Origin: Daldinia sp. FL1419
Lineage: Eukaryota > Ascomycota > Sordariomycetes > Xylariales > Hypoxylaceae
DNA length: 64,000 nucleotides
Assembly (NCBI GenBank): GCA_025201765.1
Contig: MU623423.1
Span: 103,884 to 167,883, forward strand
Direction of reading: 5' to 3'
Shown here piece by piece: positions 22,738 through 35,335 of this stretch (within the stretch, counting starts at the first letter, position 1; every line of letters begins with the position of its first letter). The translations under genes were made by a program, and so were the position numbers. The notes under the pieces are model-generated. The model saw nothing but the letters and a program-made list of their open reading frames with translations. It did no database searches and was not told where the DNA came from.

Positions 22738-24546
22738 TTAAACCTTCTCCTCGACGGTGCCGCCCACCAAAGCCGCGTTGTCTTCCACGTGGTGCATCTC
22801 AGCAGCGAACGTGTGGCTCGGCTTCCACTTGGCGGAATAGCGAGGGCTAACTTCCTGCATGCACATGTCGGCCTGCTCGAGAGACAGACCCTTCAGCTCG
22901 GGGACGAGGAAGTACGCGAATGTGAGCGAGATGCAGCAGAGCGAACCCCACAAGAAGAAAACCTTAGGTCCAAGGTTGGCCTCGTCCCCATTGACGAGGT
23001 AGGGAGTGATAACGGCAATGATGGTGTTCCAGAACCAGTTCGAGGCCGTAGAGATACCAACACCACGTGATCGGATAGGTAGCGGGAATACCTCACCAAC
23101 AACAACCCAGGCGGTAGGACCCCATGTAGTAGCGAAAAAGGCAATGTTAATGCAGATGAATGCAATCATGGCCTGAACGGCAGCGTCGTTGTGAACTTCC
23201 TCCCTCCCCTGAGTAACACCGATAGCACCAACGATGAACTGAGAGATGATCATACCGGTAGCACCAGTCAATAGCAGGGCGCGGCGACCAAATTTCTCAA
23301 TTGTATAGAAAGATATGGGCGTCGACAAAACGTTGACTAGGGTCGTGACCAAGGAGATCAAAAAGGGGTTGCCAATCGTTCCGAGTTGTTTAAACTAAAG
23401 TTTTACATTAGTATTTCCACAAAGGTCAAAGGTTGAATGTAGAAATGAGAAGGAAAGAGAAAAGTCGACCAAAAAGGGGTTAAATGGGACTGTACTAACA
23501 AATGGTGGTCCAAAGTAGAACACAAAGTTAATTCCCGTCAATTGTTGCATCATTTGCAATCCCGTTCCTAATAGGGTTCGTCTTATACTACTGTTTCCAG
23601 ACAATAGAGAACCCTTGAAGCAAGCAGTCCAAGAACCAACATATGAAGTCTGTGGGATATTCTGCATTTCGAACTCGTTATTAGCAACGATTTCAGCCAG
23701 CTCATCCTTCACAAAATCCGAATCTAGTGGCTGGCCACGGACAAAGGCGAGAGCCTTGGCGGCTTCCTCGATTCTGCCCTTCTTGACAAAATAACGAGGA
23801 GACTCAGGGAGGATGAAGAGACCACCACCAAGAATAATAGCCCAAAGGAATTGAACGCCAATGGGAATTCTGTACGAGCCAGAGTCGGGGCGGGATTGGG
23901 TCGCATAAACCACACAGTTGGCCAGAAGGATACCGATGGTGATACAAAACTGGTATCCAGAGACCATAGCACCACGAACTTTCTTGGGCGCAATTTCGGA
24001 CATGTATAGAATGACAACGGCGGAGATGAAACCAACACCACCACCAGCGATCAGACGGCCAAAAACAAATAGGACCTCTTGATTGGTGCTAGCAATCTGC
24101 ATCACACAGCCGGCGGTGAAAACGAAACATCCCGCAATGATGGTAGGACGTCGGCCGATAAAGTCCGCGATATCACCACCGACCAGAGCGCCGAAGAATG
24201 TACCACACGATAGGATTGACGTGAAAAGGGACTGCGTCGACGACGGTAGGACGAAGGCATCCTTGTCAACACCTATGGGTCTAGCGTTTTCATAATCGTA
24301 AGGCACCCCGGTATATAGATTGATGAAGTACGGCATTGCTAGCACGCCACCCATCCAACCTATATGCATACATAATCAGCAACCGACAAGTCCTATAGCG
24401 GTCTGGAGTTAGAGCTCACCAGTATCATATCCGAAGAAGATACCACCAAAGGCGGCGAAGGCGCAAATCAGATAGGCTTTTAATGTGACGGGGGCCTCGA
24501 CGCGACCCACGTCGGCAGTGCCTGTGATAACAACACCGCCGGCCAT
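22738..24546 (-). CDS. MFS hexose transporter (glucose transporter family)
   Basis: Three exons (24546-24420, 24359-23500, 23394-22738) give 547 residues. Twelve membrane helices are expected. Sugar-porter signatures are FFGYDTG in helix 1, DFIGRRPT after helix 2, GRLIAGGGVGF, PESPRYFVKKGR before the central loop, QQLTGINFVFYFGP in helix 7, GRRALLLTGA, and PELKGLSLEQAD at the end of helix 12. It resembles fungal glucose permeases and the RCO-3 type glucose sensors. It imports hexose across the plasma membrane. It may mark the right edge of the metabolite cluster and need not belong to it. It has more than 5 kb of gene-free DNA upstream. Confidence 0.92.
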
Positions 24547-26582
24547 TTTTGACCGTCTTGCTTTTCTCCTGCTATACGGGGGGGGTTATGGGCGATGCTA
24601 TCACAATCCAAGACTCGCGTCGCTGTGCGAAGTAGTAGCAGGGGTCGGCGCGCCTGTGACAGGGTAGTAAAAGAAAGGGAGTACAGGGACGGTGGGATTG
24701 GGGGGTATCTACCAGATATTATATATCTGTACGGATCCGTGCCGACTGGTAGCATATAGGCAAGAAACAATCCAGAAACCGTATGCTACGAGACGAAGGC
24801 ACCACCCCTTGCTGATTCTGCCATGCTTGTGGTGGAAACATCATCCCAGTCTGGGGGGAAACGTGACACCTAAGCGAAGAGGTATCCATTAGGTCTCGTC
24901 GAGGGCATAAAGGACGTTGTCGTCCAGCGTAGTAAACTGCACGCCACCACTAGGCGGTCTTCCCGCGTTGCTGCACTTTGAAGTGGAATATTGATGAGTA
25001 GACTCGGGGTCTCCTGTCAGGTCTAGACTGGAAAGGGTCCGCTTGCTCGAATCAGTTGTGGTTGATGGACTAGGTATTGATTGGTTTACTACGGAACTGC
25101 TGCCAGGGTATCGACTTATAGACAGGGGTGTAAAGGACCGTCTTGAGCTTGGAGGGCGACCAACTGCTGCTTGGTTTCGCCGAAATGCAGCTGGATCTGA
25201 CCCACAAAGGCAACAAAGATCCCTCGCCCAGGTAGAATCCCCAAACTGGAGATTTGGGGAAGATGGGGAACACGGGAGAGCATGGAGAAAAGGGTTTACA
25301 TGCTTGCTAGTACCAAAAGTATCAACCTAGTCCAATTGATGGCAAACCAACGATAGGAAAATATACAGAATAAGGCCTGGGTACTTGACCAGGATACCAC
25401 TCCTGGTCTCTAATAAGTTGGCATATCAGTATATTCGGATTTCCTAGGCTTATATCGTATTATGTCTAATAAGGCAAGCAGGTTGTATGACTTCTTTAGT
25501 ACCTCCTAAACGTACTCAAATATCACTTGATAGGAGTATCTTATTTCGTGATCTGCGGTGGATCTCTGATATTGTTGGGATGTATTCCGTACGGACGTAC
25601 AATATATGTGCCAGCCTAGCTTTGGTATATAGTATTTTTTGATTTTCTTTGATAACCGGTGTAGATCATCAAATCGTTATGAAGACCAAACGTCCCCGCA
25701 AGATAAGGTGTAAATTGATGATCAAGATTCTCTCATGCAAACCGTAGATATCATCAATCTCTGATATTAGTGCAATTAGGGAATTTGCGGACGCAGGGGT
25801 CAACTGACCAATTACTAAATTGGTCCCTTCGTACTTCCTGGGCTGGTTGGCTCGGTTGGGTGCTCAAAACGCGTTGGATGGCAAAAACGCCGGCGGCTGA
25901 GCGAAAGGTGTGGGACGGATGAAACAGATTGGATGGTATGAAGAATTAGACAACTTTCTTTGCCATTCAAGTCGAGATGCTCAAAGTCCATGATTTGCCT
26001 ATTCGTGTGCTAACCTAGAGAAAACTGGTTAGGTCTCACAATCAGTTGGTCTTGCATTTATGGCCTAGCGGAGGTAGAATAGAGGACTCCAGAGGCTTCG
26101 TTTTCGGTAGTAATCCATCCATAAACGCGACGTTACATGTACTTGATCGAAATACATACCAAGCCGCTACCGGTTTGTACCTAGAAGTAGCCAGAGATTT
26201 AATCATATACTAAGGAAAAAGGAGAATAGCATGATAGCAATCCTCTACTGGGATCTTTTTCCCTCCCCTTAATATTAAACAACGTGGGTTATGTTAATAT
26301 AGATCTATAATTGGTATATGCCTGTACGTCCGTAACCTACGTAGGTACCTAACCTCCGGAGGTAGATACCTACGAAGATAAGCTAAGAGACGAGATCGAT
26401 CGACCGACTTGGCCTGGAATTGATGCCGTAGCGGTAGGCGTCATTTCTGGTCAAAGTGCTGGAAGTAAAGCTAACAAATAAAGGGCTTTCAATGTTAGCA
26501 GGATGCTATTGATATTGACATCGTGACTTGTTCGTTCGTGTTTCGGACTAGTAAGCAGAAATATGTGATGGTTGTTTTACTC

Positions 26583-26630
26583 GATCTGTTATTAGATCTA
26601 CCACTGGATCTACTATTGGATCTTCGATTA
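26583..26630. repeat. Degenerate 12-bp tandem repeat (GATCT-based)
   Basis: Four imperfect 12-bp units, each starting GATCT, lie head to tail. It is a short minisatellite without an obvious function. Confidence 0.7.
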
Positions 26631-27538
26631 GTATGAGCGGCGACGATCAGCCTGAAATAAAGCTTCGCCTATCTTTTCTCACAGATCTTTACTGAAAATC
26701 ATAAGAGATCAGTTAGATCGCAAGGGGGAAAAAAAAGAAAAAGACAAATGGCCCACAGTGCCATTCTCGTAGGAGATACCCGAAGGATGGGAAGAAGGAA
26801 TAATTCTAGAACGAGACGACATGGTGCATGACATGGTGAAAAAGACCCAAGCAGGTGAAAGAACCAAGGAAATCTTATTCAACGTCCCCTGATCATACTG
26901 TAAATACGGTAGGGGGATTACCTAATGTGTCCTACCTAGCCTCAAAGAAAGTGGGGTAGGATCTAAGAAAATAAGAAAGAGCCTGGAGAAGAGTTGGAGT
27001 TCCCCGCGCCCCTAAATGCCCCTAAATCCTCAGATGATAGATCGAGTCTTTTACACTAAATCCCCCAAGAATCACTAAAAAGGAATACTAAATAAACCTA
27101 ACTTTAACCTGATCGGCCCGAATACATGGCGCGTAGTAATCTCGACCTAATCGCGACTAAAATTCAACTACCAATTCAATTAATCTCATCCGATAACCAC
27201 CACACCAAAAACAGCTACACTCCGTAAACCTTTGAACTATTAGTCGTTCAAATACTAAACAACCGAATCCTGTGCTCGGCCTAACTGTGGACACCTTCGG
27301 CCAGTATAGAGAATCGCGTTGAGGTCAAAGCTATACAGAAAAGACCATGCAAGTCGCTTCTCGTGGCAGCTTGTCTACAAACAGGTACTTATTAACCTCA
27401 CCTACATCCTAGGAGGTAGATATAGGTAGTCCGTACTCCGTACCGCGTGTCTCCGATGTTGCCGATCCCTCCAAAGTCTTAGCGTACCTATGTTGTATTG
27501 GTTAATCGAACCCGCGGCGTCCTTCCCCGGACCCCAGT

Positions 27539-27573
<35 letters not shown>
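27539..27573. repeat. (TGA)n trinucleotide microsatellite
   Basis: About eleven uninterrupted TGA/ATG triplets are followed by a degenerate tail to about 27583. It lies in non-coding DNA. Confidence 0.9.
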
Positions 27574-27581
<8 letters not shown>

Positions 27582-29989
27582 GGAGTCACATGTCTAAGAG
27601 GGAAAACGAATTCCAAATTCCTAGCTCCAGAGCCCAGACTTTTCCCCTTCCTAAAATGGTAGCTTGCCATATATCGACCACGAGGTGATCAACCTACGAG
27701 GGTCTCTGCGATAGTACCGTCGTACATAACGTCCATACGTACCTTACGCTGCATTTCTGGAACGTCCCGCTACCGAAACTCTGGGACCTACTGGTTAACC
27801 CACACCGCTCCACCGGATGCGTCAATAACAAAGCCCGGAATTCAAACCCATCTCCCCAGGCCCAGGTACGAACGAAGCGTGTTTGTTACTATCTTCGTAA
27901 TCATTTAACGCCGAAGTACGACATGATTTGCTCCTCTCCCGACCTCCCCGTTTGTGGTATTATTGCCGCCGAGGCTTGATAAAAAGCTACCCCGAGCTCT
28001 GCAATTAGCCTCCAACTTATGCCAAGCTAAATTGATGGCGCCGGCGGGATTGTTCTACCCCAGCGGCTCAGCTTTAGTTAGTCTTTCTGGTAAAACTTGA
28101 AGAAACAAGCCTTTTTCATTTCCCAGTACCATGACATCGCCCACCGTTGTCGAATAAGGCCGGCCTTAGCCAGAATAAACGGCACGCACCACGCTCTAGG
28201 ACTTGCCTTGTGACTCGATGACGCCGGTAAGCTCGCTACGCCTAGATCAACAAGAAAAATAGGTCTAAACGAGAAGAAGATTCTCATGATCTCATAATAT
28301 GAAGACATACGGACTGTGTTAAATGGAAGAGAAACAGAAGCAACCGGGCGCGGGCTCTCCCCGGGCGCCATTTTACCAATATGTCTAACATGGCCGAATA
28401 TATTCTTATCACCACGAGCAATTCTGTTAACTTGACCGGTCCAGTGATTTGGTCTCCTTACACTCTTCTCGACATGGCCCTCCAGGACTCACTAGGGCGC
28501 CGAAACAGGGCCTCACATAGGTACTACACTGCTCATGTCGCGGCTACTCGCATGTGGCTTTTACAGTCGAGCCGGGGTAAAAGTGAAGAAGGTTTAACGA
28601 GCGGTCGGGACTATACTCGGCGCTCCATACGATCTTGACACCGGTTTCATTCACATGACACTAGTTCCGACACGCGGCATTCTAATAATAAGGGCGACCT
28701 CGTAATTATAAGCGGCTATCGCTAGATTAGCAAAGACCACTTCCTCTATATGACGAAGACCTAGGGATTGGTCGATCCCGATTACGTTCAGCGTCAAGGA
28801 TCACACCCGAGACTTCTGTTTCGCCTCGGTGGTCGTTCATCTATGCTAATAGTACCTCATTCTTTATTCAGTTGACATTTTGGTCGGTCTGAACAATCAC
28901 CACTTTCGGATGATTTATTAACGCCGGTCATATTGAGAATGTGGAGTGATATTGCTGCTCCTTTGGATAGAGCACGTTTATATCATGACAACCCACACTA
29001 ATGTGTTGTCTCAACACAACTCTCAGTTTGTCAGCCAGCTCCACGATAAACTTCCCCTATTTCTTATCACGCTAAGCATGACCAAAATATTCCGACCCAG
29101 GATCCTAGGCGGCATGGCAGGCAGCTTAAACTAAACGGACGTATAGAAATTTATTGGATAATAATAATGTGGCTCCATCGCACGACCTATCGTCCCATAT
29201 CAAGCGCAAACGGCTTAGCTATACCGCCAAGTATAGATAAAAATCTTCACCGCATCAAGATCCATTAAGCCCAACCCAATTGCTTTGAAGTCGATAAGGC
29301 AGCAAGATAATACAGGAAGTCTGTAGTCTCTTCTGGACCTCATTGTAAAACTGACGATGGGTCATTTCTACGTTCCCCTGCATGACCTAGCGACCTAACC
29401 AGCTCTCTGCATCCAATTAATAAAACCACATAGACCTAAATGTAAATTGAGATATCGCTACAATTAAACCAATAATATAAACTTCCCGAACCGTCACTTT
29501 CCAAGAAAAAGTACTATCTCGAAAAGAAAATCTTCTCTAAAAGTGATAGATCAGGTTACCATTATGAATAACTTACCTAGGTACCTTGATAAGACTATAA
29601 GTAAACATTTTTAGGTACGGATCCGTAGGTACATCTTAAACAACTAAGTAAGGTACTTCATTATTATTCACCAGGCCAACAGTAAATATATCATACCCGT
29701 AACGACTATTCATCAAAAAATACCCATTTAATAAAATCCCAATGGGCTATCCCCCTATCCTCATTGTATATCGGCCGCAAACCGAGAAATCTTAACGTTC
29801 AACCAAAGACAAAACTTCCTATTCGTCAGCCACTATAGATCATAATATAATTCTGCATTTAACAAAACTCTGCTTCATAGCGTAGATCATCATTAACCGA
29901 TATGAATAGGTACCTAAGTAAATTACCAATAACGTGCCCCACAAGTTAACTGCCCAAATTAGTCAACCGCCCAAAATACCTTAAATTAC

Positions 29990-31790
29990 TACCTATTTCT
30001 TTTAAATATCAATTATTTAATTAATTTAAAATATTTTATTTTATAAAAGAATTTAGGATAAATCTAATATTAGGTATTTTTAATAATTATAATAGGTTAA
30101 GTATTAAAAAAGCATTTAATATTTATAGAATTTCATTTGAAATGTTATGTAATAGGTTTAAAAGATTGTAATAATATATTAATATAATAAAAAAATATTA
30201 TAAATTAATTAATTTAAAGGAATAAATAATAATTTAGTGTATATTTAAATTAAATATTTAAATATTTTTTCTTTAATTGTTTTATATTAAAGAAATAATA
30301 AATATATTATTTTTTAAATATGGTAAGATATATATCAAAATTAATTGGATTTTAAATTTTATATAATATTATTTAATTTTATAAATGTGTATAAATTATT
30401 AAATTAATTATTAAAAAATTTTATATAAATAATCTAAGGTTTTTTATATATAATTTTAATTTATAGTAGATATAATTGTAAAATATGGTATTACAATTGA
30501 AGATATATTTAATTTTGATAAAATAGATTTTATAATAAATATTATTATTATTAGAATAGTGGTTATAAATTTTGAAAGAAAGCCTAAACTTTATTAAGCA
30601 GAATTTGGTAATTAAAAATAAATTATGGTATTTATAGTAATTAATTTATAGGGTTAGGTAATATCTTCATTTGTAATAATTATAAGTAAAATGTATTTAA
30701 TATTGTAATATTATTATAATATTTTTCCTAATAATTGGGTAATTAGGCCTTCTATTAATAACTAAATAATAAATAAAATTAATTTAAAATGGATTATATA
30801 TTTTAATAAATATATAAAATTGCGTATTATGGGTATTAAATACCTTTTAATTGTTGATGGTTATGAAAGTTATATATTAATTAAATTTCAAAATTATTGC
30901 CAAAATAATAATATTATAATTTTATATATATTTACATATTTATCTTATAAGTTTTAGTCTTTTAATATATATATTTTTTCATTTTTAAAATGTTTGTACA
31001 ATTTAATAATTAAAAATTTAATATATTATAATATTATATATATTAATAAGAAGGAATTTTTCTTGATATTTCACTAAGTATTTCAAATCTCTTTTATTAA
31101 AAATAATATTATATTTATATTTAAAATTATTAAATTAATATTATTAAATATTAATAAAATAATTTTAATATTAAATATTATTAAAATTATTTATATACCA
31201 TCGCTAAACTTAAATCTTAAAGGGTTATTAAACCTATTTTAGGTATTATAAATATTTTAAAATATTAATAAAATTATTTATTAAATTATTTTTATTAAAA
31301 ATTAAATTATTAATTATTAATTTAACTTATTAATATAAATTATTAATATTATAAATAAATTAAATAAAATTATATATAAATTATTATATAAAATAATATT
31401 ATTAAAAGAGGAAATAGTTAATTTATAAAAAATAAATTATATATTTTTTAAATATTAATAGATTAAAAATAAATATTTATAATGTAAAAGATTTTTTATT
31501 TAAACTAAAAAAGAAATTATATAAATTAAAAAAGAGGGTATAAACCCTGAGGTTTCCAAGGAAGTTGTTAAAGGGGGTCCCCTAAAATGGCAATACCAAG
31601 CTCCTTAATGCTATAAAATTTATAATATTATTGACCATAATGTAAAAATATATAAATTAATTAAAATAATATTTGAAAATAATAACCAATTAAATATTTA
31701 ATTAATTTTAATTATTTTTATTAAATTATTTACAATTAAATTAAAAAAATTTTGAATTTTAGGCAATTAATTAATTTAGGTGGTTGACTT
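29990..31790. repeat. A+T-rich island, probably a RIP-degraded repeat
   Basis: About 1.8 kb is almost entirely A and T with abundant TA steps and stops in all frames, with sharp changes of composition at both ends. Only small islands (near 31530-31610) keep normal base composition. This is what repeat-induced point mutation does to old transposons in Pezizomycotina. No transposase or reverse-transcriptase frame survives, so the original element cannot be named. Confidence 0.75.
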
Positions 31791-32678
31791 ATGGGGCATG
31801 TTATTCTAAACTATAAGTCTTGCAATACTTTCACAGCCAGCTCATCTCTTCGCAAGATATATCCTTGTATCACTAAACCACCTTTGTTACCTCTTACCAA
31901 TATCCCTACAATCACTTTCCAACATCAAACAAACAAGCCCCCTAATAGTCTTCACGAGGTTAAGTTATCATTTTTTTATTCGTCTGTCATCTACCCTCCG
32001 CTCTCCATCCCCCTACGTCACGTCATGTCACGCACGCAAACATACGGCGTGCAGCACGCGCAACGCGCCTCGGTAAGGCAACATCTAAATAGGTCAAGTA
32101 TCTAGCTACTTAGCTAGTCCCGCGATCGCACAACTCCCCGCCTGTCCGTTCCAATGCATGTAAACACGACAACGTTTGCGATTGTGTAGCGGTAAAAAAA
32201 AAAAAAACAAAAAAAACAACAACCCAAAAAACACACAACAAAAAGACACATGGCATCGTGGGTGGGTCCTGTTCTCATATCCCGTCTCAAGCGGTTTCGT
32301 GAATCCGTGCCTTTCCTCTCCCACCTTCCCCTCCCTACAAGCTCTGTTTCCCCGCAGGTACAAGCCCCCGCCCCTTATTAAGTTAATATACCCCAAAAAG
32401 AAGACAGGATCGCGCGCGCTCGCGTGGGGGGTCGAAAATTACATTTACAGTCCAGCCCCTAGGGGCTGTGATGGCGAACGAGGCCACACATGGGCGAAGT
32501 AGAATAAACGGGACTGGAAAAAAACACGGGCTAGCGTGGGGGGGGTATAATCCTTCTATCTGTATGGTCGAATGAAACTGAGCTCCTCGCGTGTCTTTGC
32601 ACATCACCGAAAACATGGAATAGTCTAGTTTCGTATGCGTGCCTCGTAGTCATCGTTCCTGTACGTAGTCTCTATCCC
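31791..32678. other. 3' flank of the kinesin gene
   Basis: No gene is supported. There is an adenine-rich low-complexity run near 32192-32250, and normal base composition returns after the A+T-rich island. It probably contains the kinesin 3' untranslated region. Confidence 0.4.
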
Positions 32679-35335
32679 CTACTTCTGGAAAAACCAGCTG
32701 CTTCTCTTATTGCCACTGCCTTCATTTTGTAGGTTGGCGATAGTCGGAACCTGAGCCGGGGCGTCACCGGCAGCACCACCACCACGGAGGGGTTTTGCGA
32801 TACGACTCCCTGCGCCAGCGAAGCTAAAGCCACCACCGGACGGGGAGTTGAGGCCGCGAGTTGAGCCGGCTTTGGCTGCCTCAAGACGCTCCTTGACAGC
32901 GGTGAGCTGAGACTCGAATCTGTTATTTGTGTTAGTAAATTATGGTAAGTTGGGGTAACGAATTACGGACCTGTGATTCGCAGCAGTCAGCTTCTCTTGG
33001 CTGTCCTGTAGCAAGCTCTCCAAACTCGAAATGCGCTCGTTCCTCGCAATAAGTTTCCTCTCGGCAATGGCAACTTCCTTCTTCAGGCTGCTGTTTTGCT
33101 CGACAAGTTGACGTTGAACTTGAGTTAGCTGCTCCAAGTTACGTTCGAGGAACGCCATCTTCTTCTGCTGAGCACGGTTGTTGGATGATCGCAACACATT
33201 GTTATACTGCTCTCGGGTCTCGTCAAGTGAGATCTCGAGCTCTACCACTCGCTCACACCTGTTCTGCAGGTCCCTCATCAAACTCTTCTTCATCACGTCG
33301 AATTCGGCGATTTGTTGCTGCATCGTCTTGCCGTTGGCCATACCTGGTACACCGCTGTGCAGGGATAGCTCTGCCTGCCGGACGATACCTTGGGTTTCCA
33401 CCAGCTTAGCTTTTAGTTCTTGTAGATCATCTGGCGGGATCGGATCTCCTGATGAGCTTAGCTCGTATAAAGCCTCAACTTGTTGAATGGCATTGGCGAT
33501 GGACTGTTCGTTAGCGCTAAACACATCTCCACCTAGGTCGAATCCTGCCATCATCTGAGCCATCTTCTCGGCCTTCTTCTTTTCCTTGTCATCTAGGACG
33601 GCGCTCGTTTCCTTTGCGCTCATCTTAATATCTAGCAACTGCTGTTTAACCTCGTCGAGCTCCGTGGTCAGTTCCGCATTCGCTTCCTTTAACGCATCCA
33701 TTGTGATCTGAGCTTCTTTGCTTTCAAAGGTTAGGCGCTCGAGTTGCATCTTAGCCTCATTTACCTCGGTTGTCAATTTCTCGTTTTCTTTTCCTAGTTT
33801 GCTATCGTGCTCCTTCAAGAATGATAGCTCCTCCTTAGACTCCAAGAGGGACTTCTCGGCCGCCGCGACGGCCGACTCCTTCTCTGCTAGTTGATCCTGA
33901 AGCTCATTCTCTCTTCGGAGGAACTCTTCTCTCTCATCCTTATCTAGAGGGAGACTTGGTGTTCCCGAACGTTCTGCTAGCCCCGGTGTCTCAGCACGGC
34001 TCTCTGGTATCAGCCGGGAAGGAGTCGAAGGTCGGTGAGATCTTGAATCCGCCCTTGTACTAACAACGCCGTCAGCCAACATGGCTGGCACCCATCGATC
34101 CTTAGGTACAGTTTCGCCGCCTCGCCATAACTGAAGCTCTCCTTCCAAATTCGAGATATACGTCTCGAAGGTTGTGATATTTGTTTTGGCCTTGGCAAGC
34201 ATGGCCTTGAGTTCGGCGGGACTAAGTTCGGCATTGACCTTGGCTTTGTTCTTAATCGATTTCGCTCTCATGCCGAAACGCAACGTGCTCAGTGTCTCGG
34301 CATCGTTGTAACTACTGGGCGAGCAGTTGATAATAAGCGTCGTTCTACTGTTTCCACCAAGAGACTCTTGTAAAATCCTCGTTAATTTCGAGTCACGATA
34401 AGGAATATGTGAGGATTTGCCGTCGGTGAGAGCGTTGATAACCATACCCAGGGCACTCAAGCTCTTGTTGATCTTCTTTGCTTCCTCCAGGGTTTGGCCA
34501 CTGGCGCCGGTCTTGCCGACCTTTTCGCTACCGGCCAAATCGACTAAGAATAGTTGACCGCTCTTCATGGAACCGGTTTCGAGGTTTTTCTGAGAGATCG
34601 TGATGACAAAAATAGAGTGCGAACGGGACGATTCCTGGTTCATGTTGGTGGCAGCAACAGCTCTCGCATTTCCACCCCTCTTCATAACTTCGAAAACTTC
34701 TTCCACACTCGAGACGTAGATTTCTAGTAAGCCCTTAACATATACACCCCTATTCTTCTCTTCGTGGACGGGTAAATTATCGTTCTGCGGTGCTAGCAGA
34801 TCACGGATACGTTCCATGTAGATCTCCATATAGCTGACTCGGACGGTGTATTCGATGGTGGGCGGGCTGGACATGATACTACTGAAAATTTGTTCTATGA
34901 TACGAGGCGTGATACCTTTGCCCTCGTCGTCCTCTATACTCGTTCCCATCATGGTATAAGACTTTCCTGCACCTGTTTGGCCGTATGCAAATACTGTTCC
35001 ATTATAACCGTTGAGGATATCGTCGACGGTGGGCTTGATTGAGTAATCGAATATGTCGACCTGTCTACCTTGCATGTTAAACACTCGATCGAAAGTGAAA
35101 GTACCTGTAGCCTCAGCCGACTACATTCCAGTTAGCAATACGTTAGCATGAACAACAACAACAATAACGACGACGAACTAGAAGAGACTGTAGATCTCGG
35201 CGGGGGAAGACTCACGTTGAGGGTACAGGTATCAGGGCCATCGAAGGTAACAATAGGTTCTCCGCCTGATGCCAACTCGACCTTATTCTGCGGCCGAAAA
35301 CGGGCAACGACCTTGATACTATTTGCGCTCGCCAT
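32679..35335 (-). CDS. Kinesin-1 (conventional kinesin) heavy chain
   Basis: Three exons (35335-35216, 35120-32971, 32919-32679) give 836 residues. The motor domain starts SIKVVARFRPQN and shows the P-loop GQTGAGKS, switch I NQESSRSHS and switch II DLAGSEK. The neck and stalk are long coiled coils. The tail has the autoinhibitory IAK motif (SRIAKPLRGG) and ends KRSSWFFQK, as in Neurospora kinesin. It walks to microtubule plus ends with vesicles and organelles in hyphae. Fungal kinesin-1 is usually about 930 residues. Here the stalk runs directly from RQAELS to a MANGKT segment, and roughly 90 residues that I remember between these blocks in Neurospora appear absent without a frame break (around 33340-33370). 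Confidence 0.95.

Larger units (their letters stand above)
24547..29989. other. Long gene-free region upstream of the hexose transporter
   Basis: I find no gene in about 5.4 kb. Short open frames near 25043-25330 and 28078-28638 have no recognisable family or splice partners. The stretch next to 24546 should hold the transporter promoter. It includes two simple repeats (26583-26630 and 27539-27573) and several AGGTACCTA-type motifs (for example near 26341 and 29578). A non-coding transcript cannot be excluded. Confidence 0.4.

Noticed and set aside
25043..25330. 95-residue open frame upstream of the hexose transporter
   Set aside because: Composition and sequence resemble no known protein, and no flanking exons could be joined.
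28078..28638. Pair of divergent open frames of 97 and 85 residues
   Set aside because: Neither shows a recognisable domain or signal; they probably arise by chance in a gene-free region.
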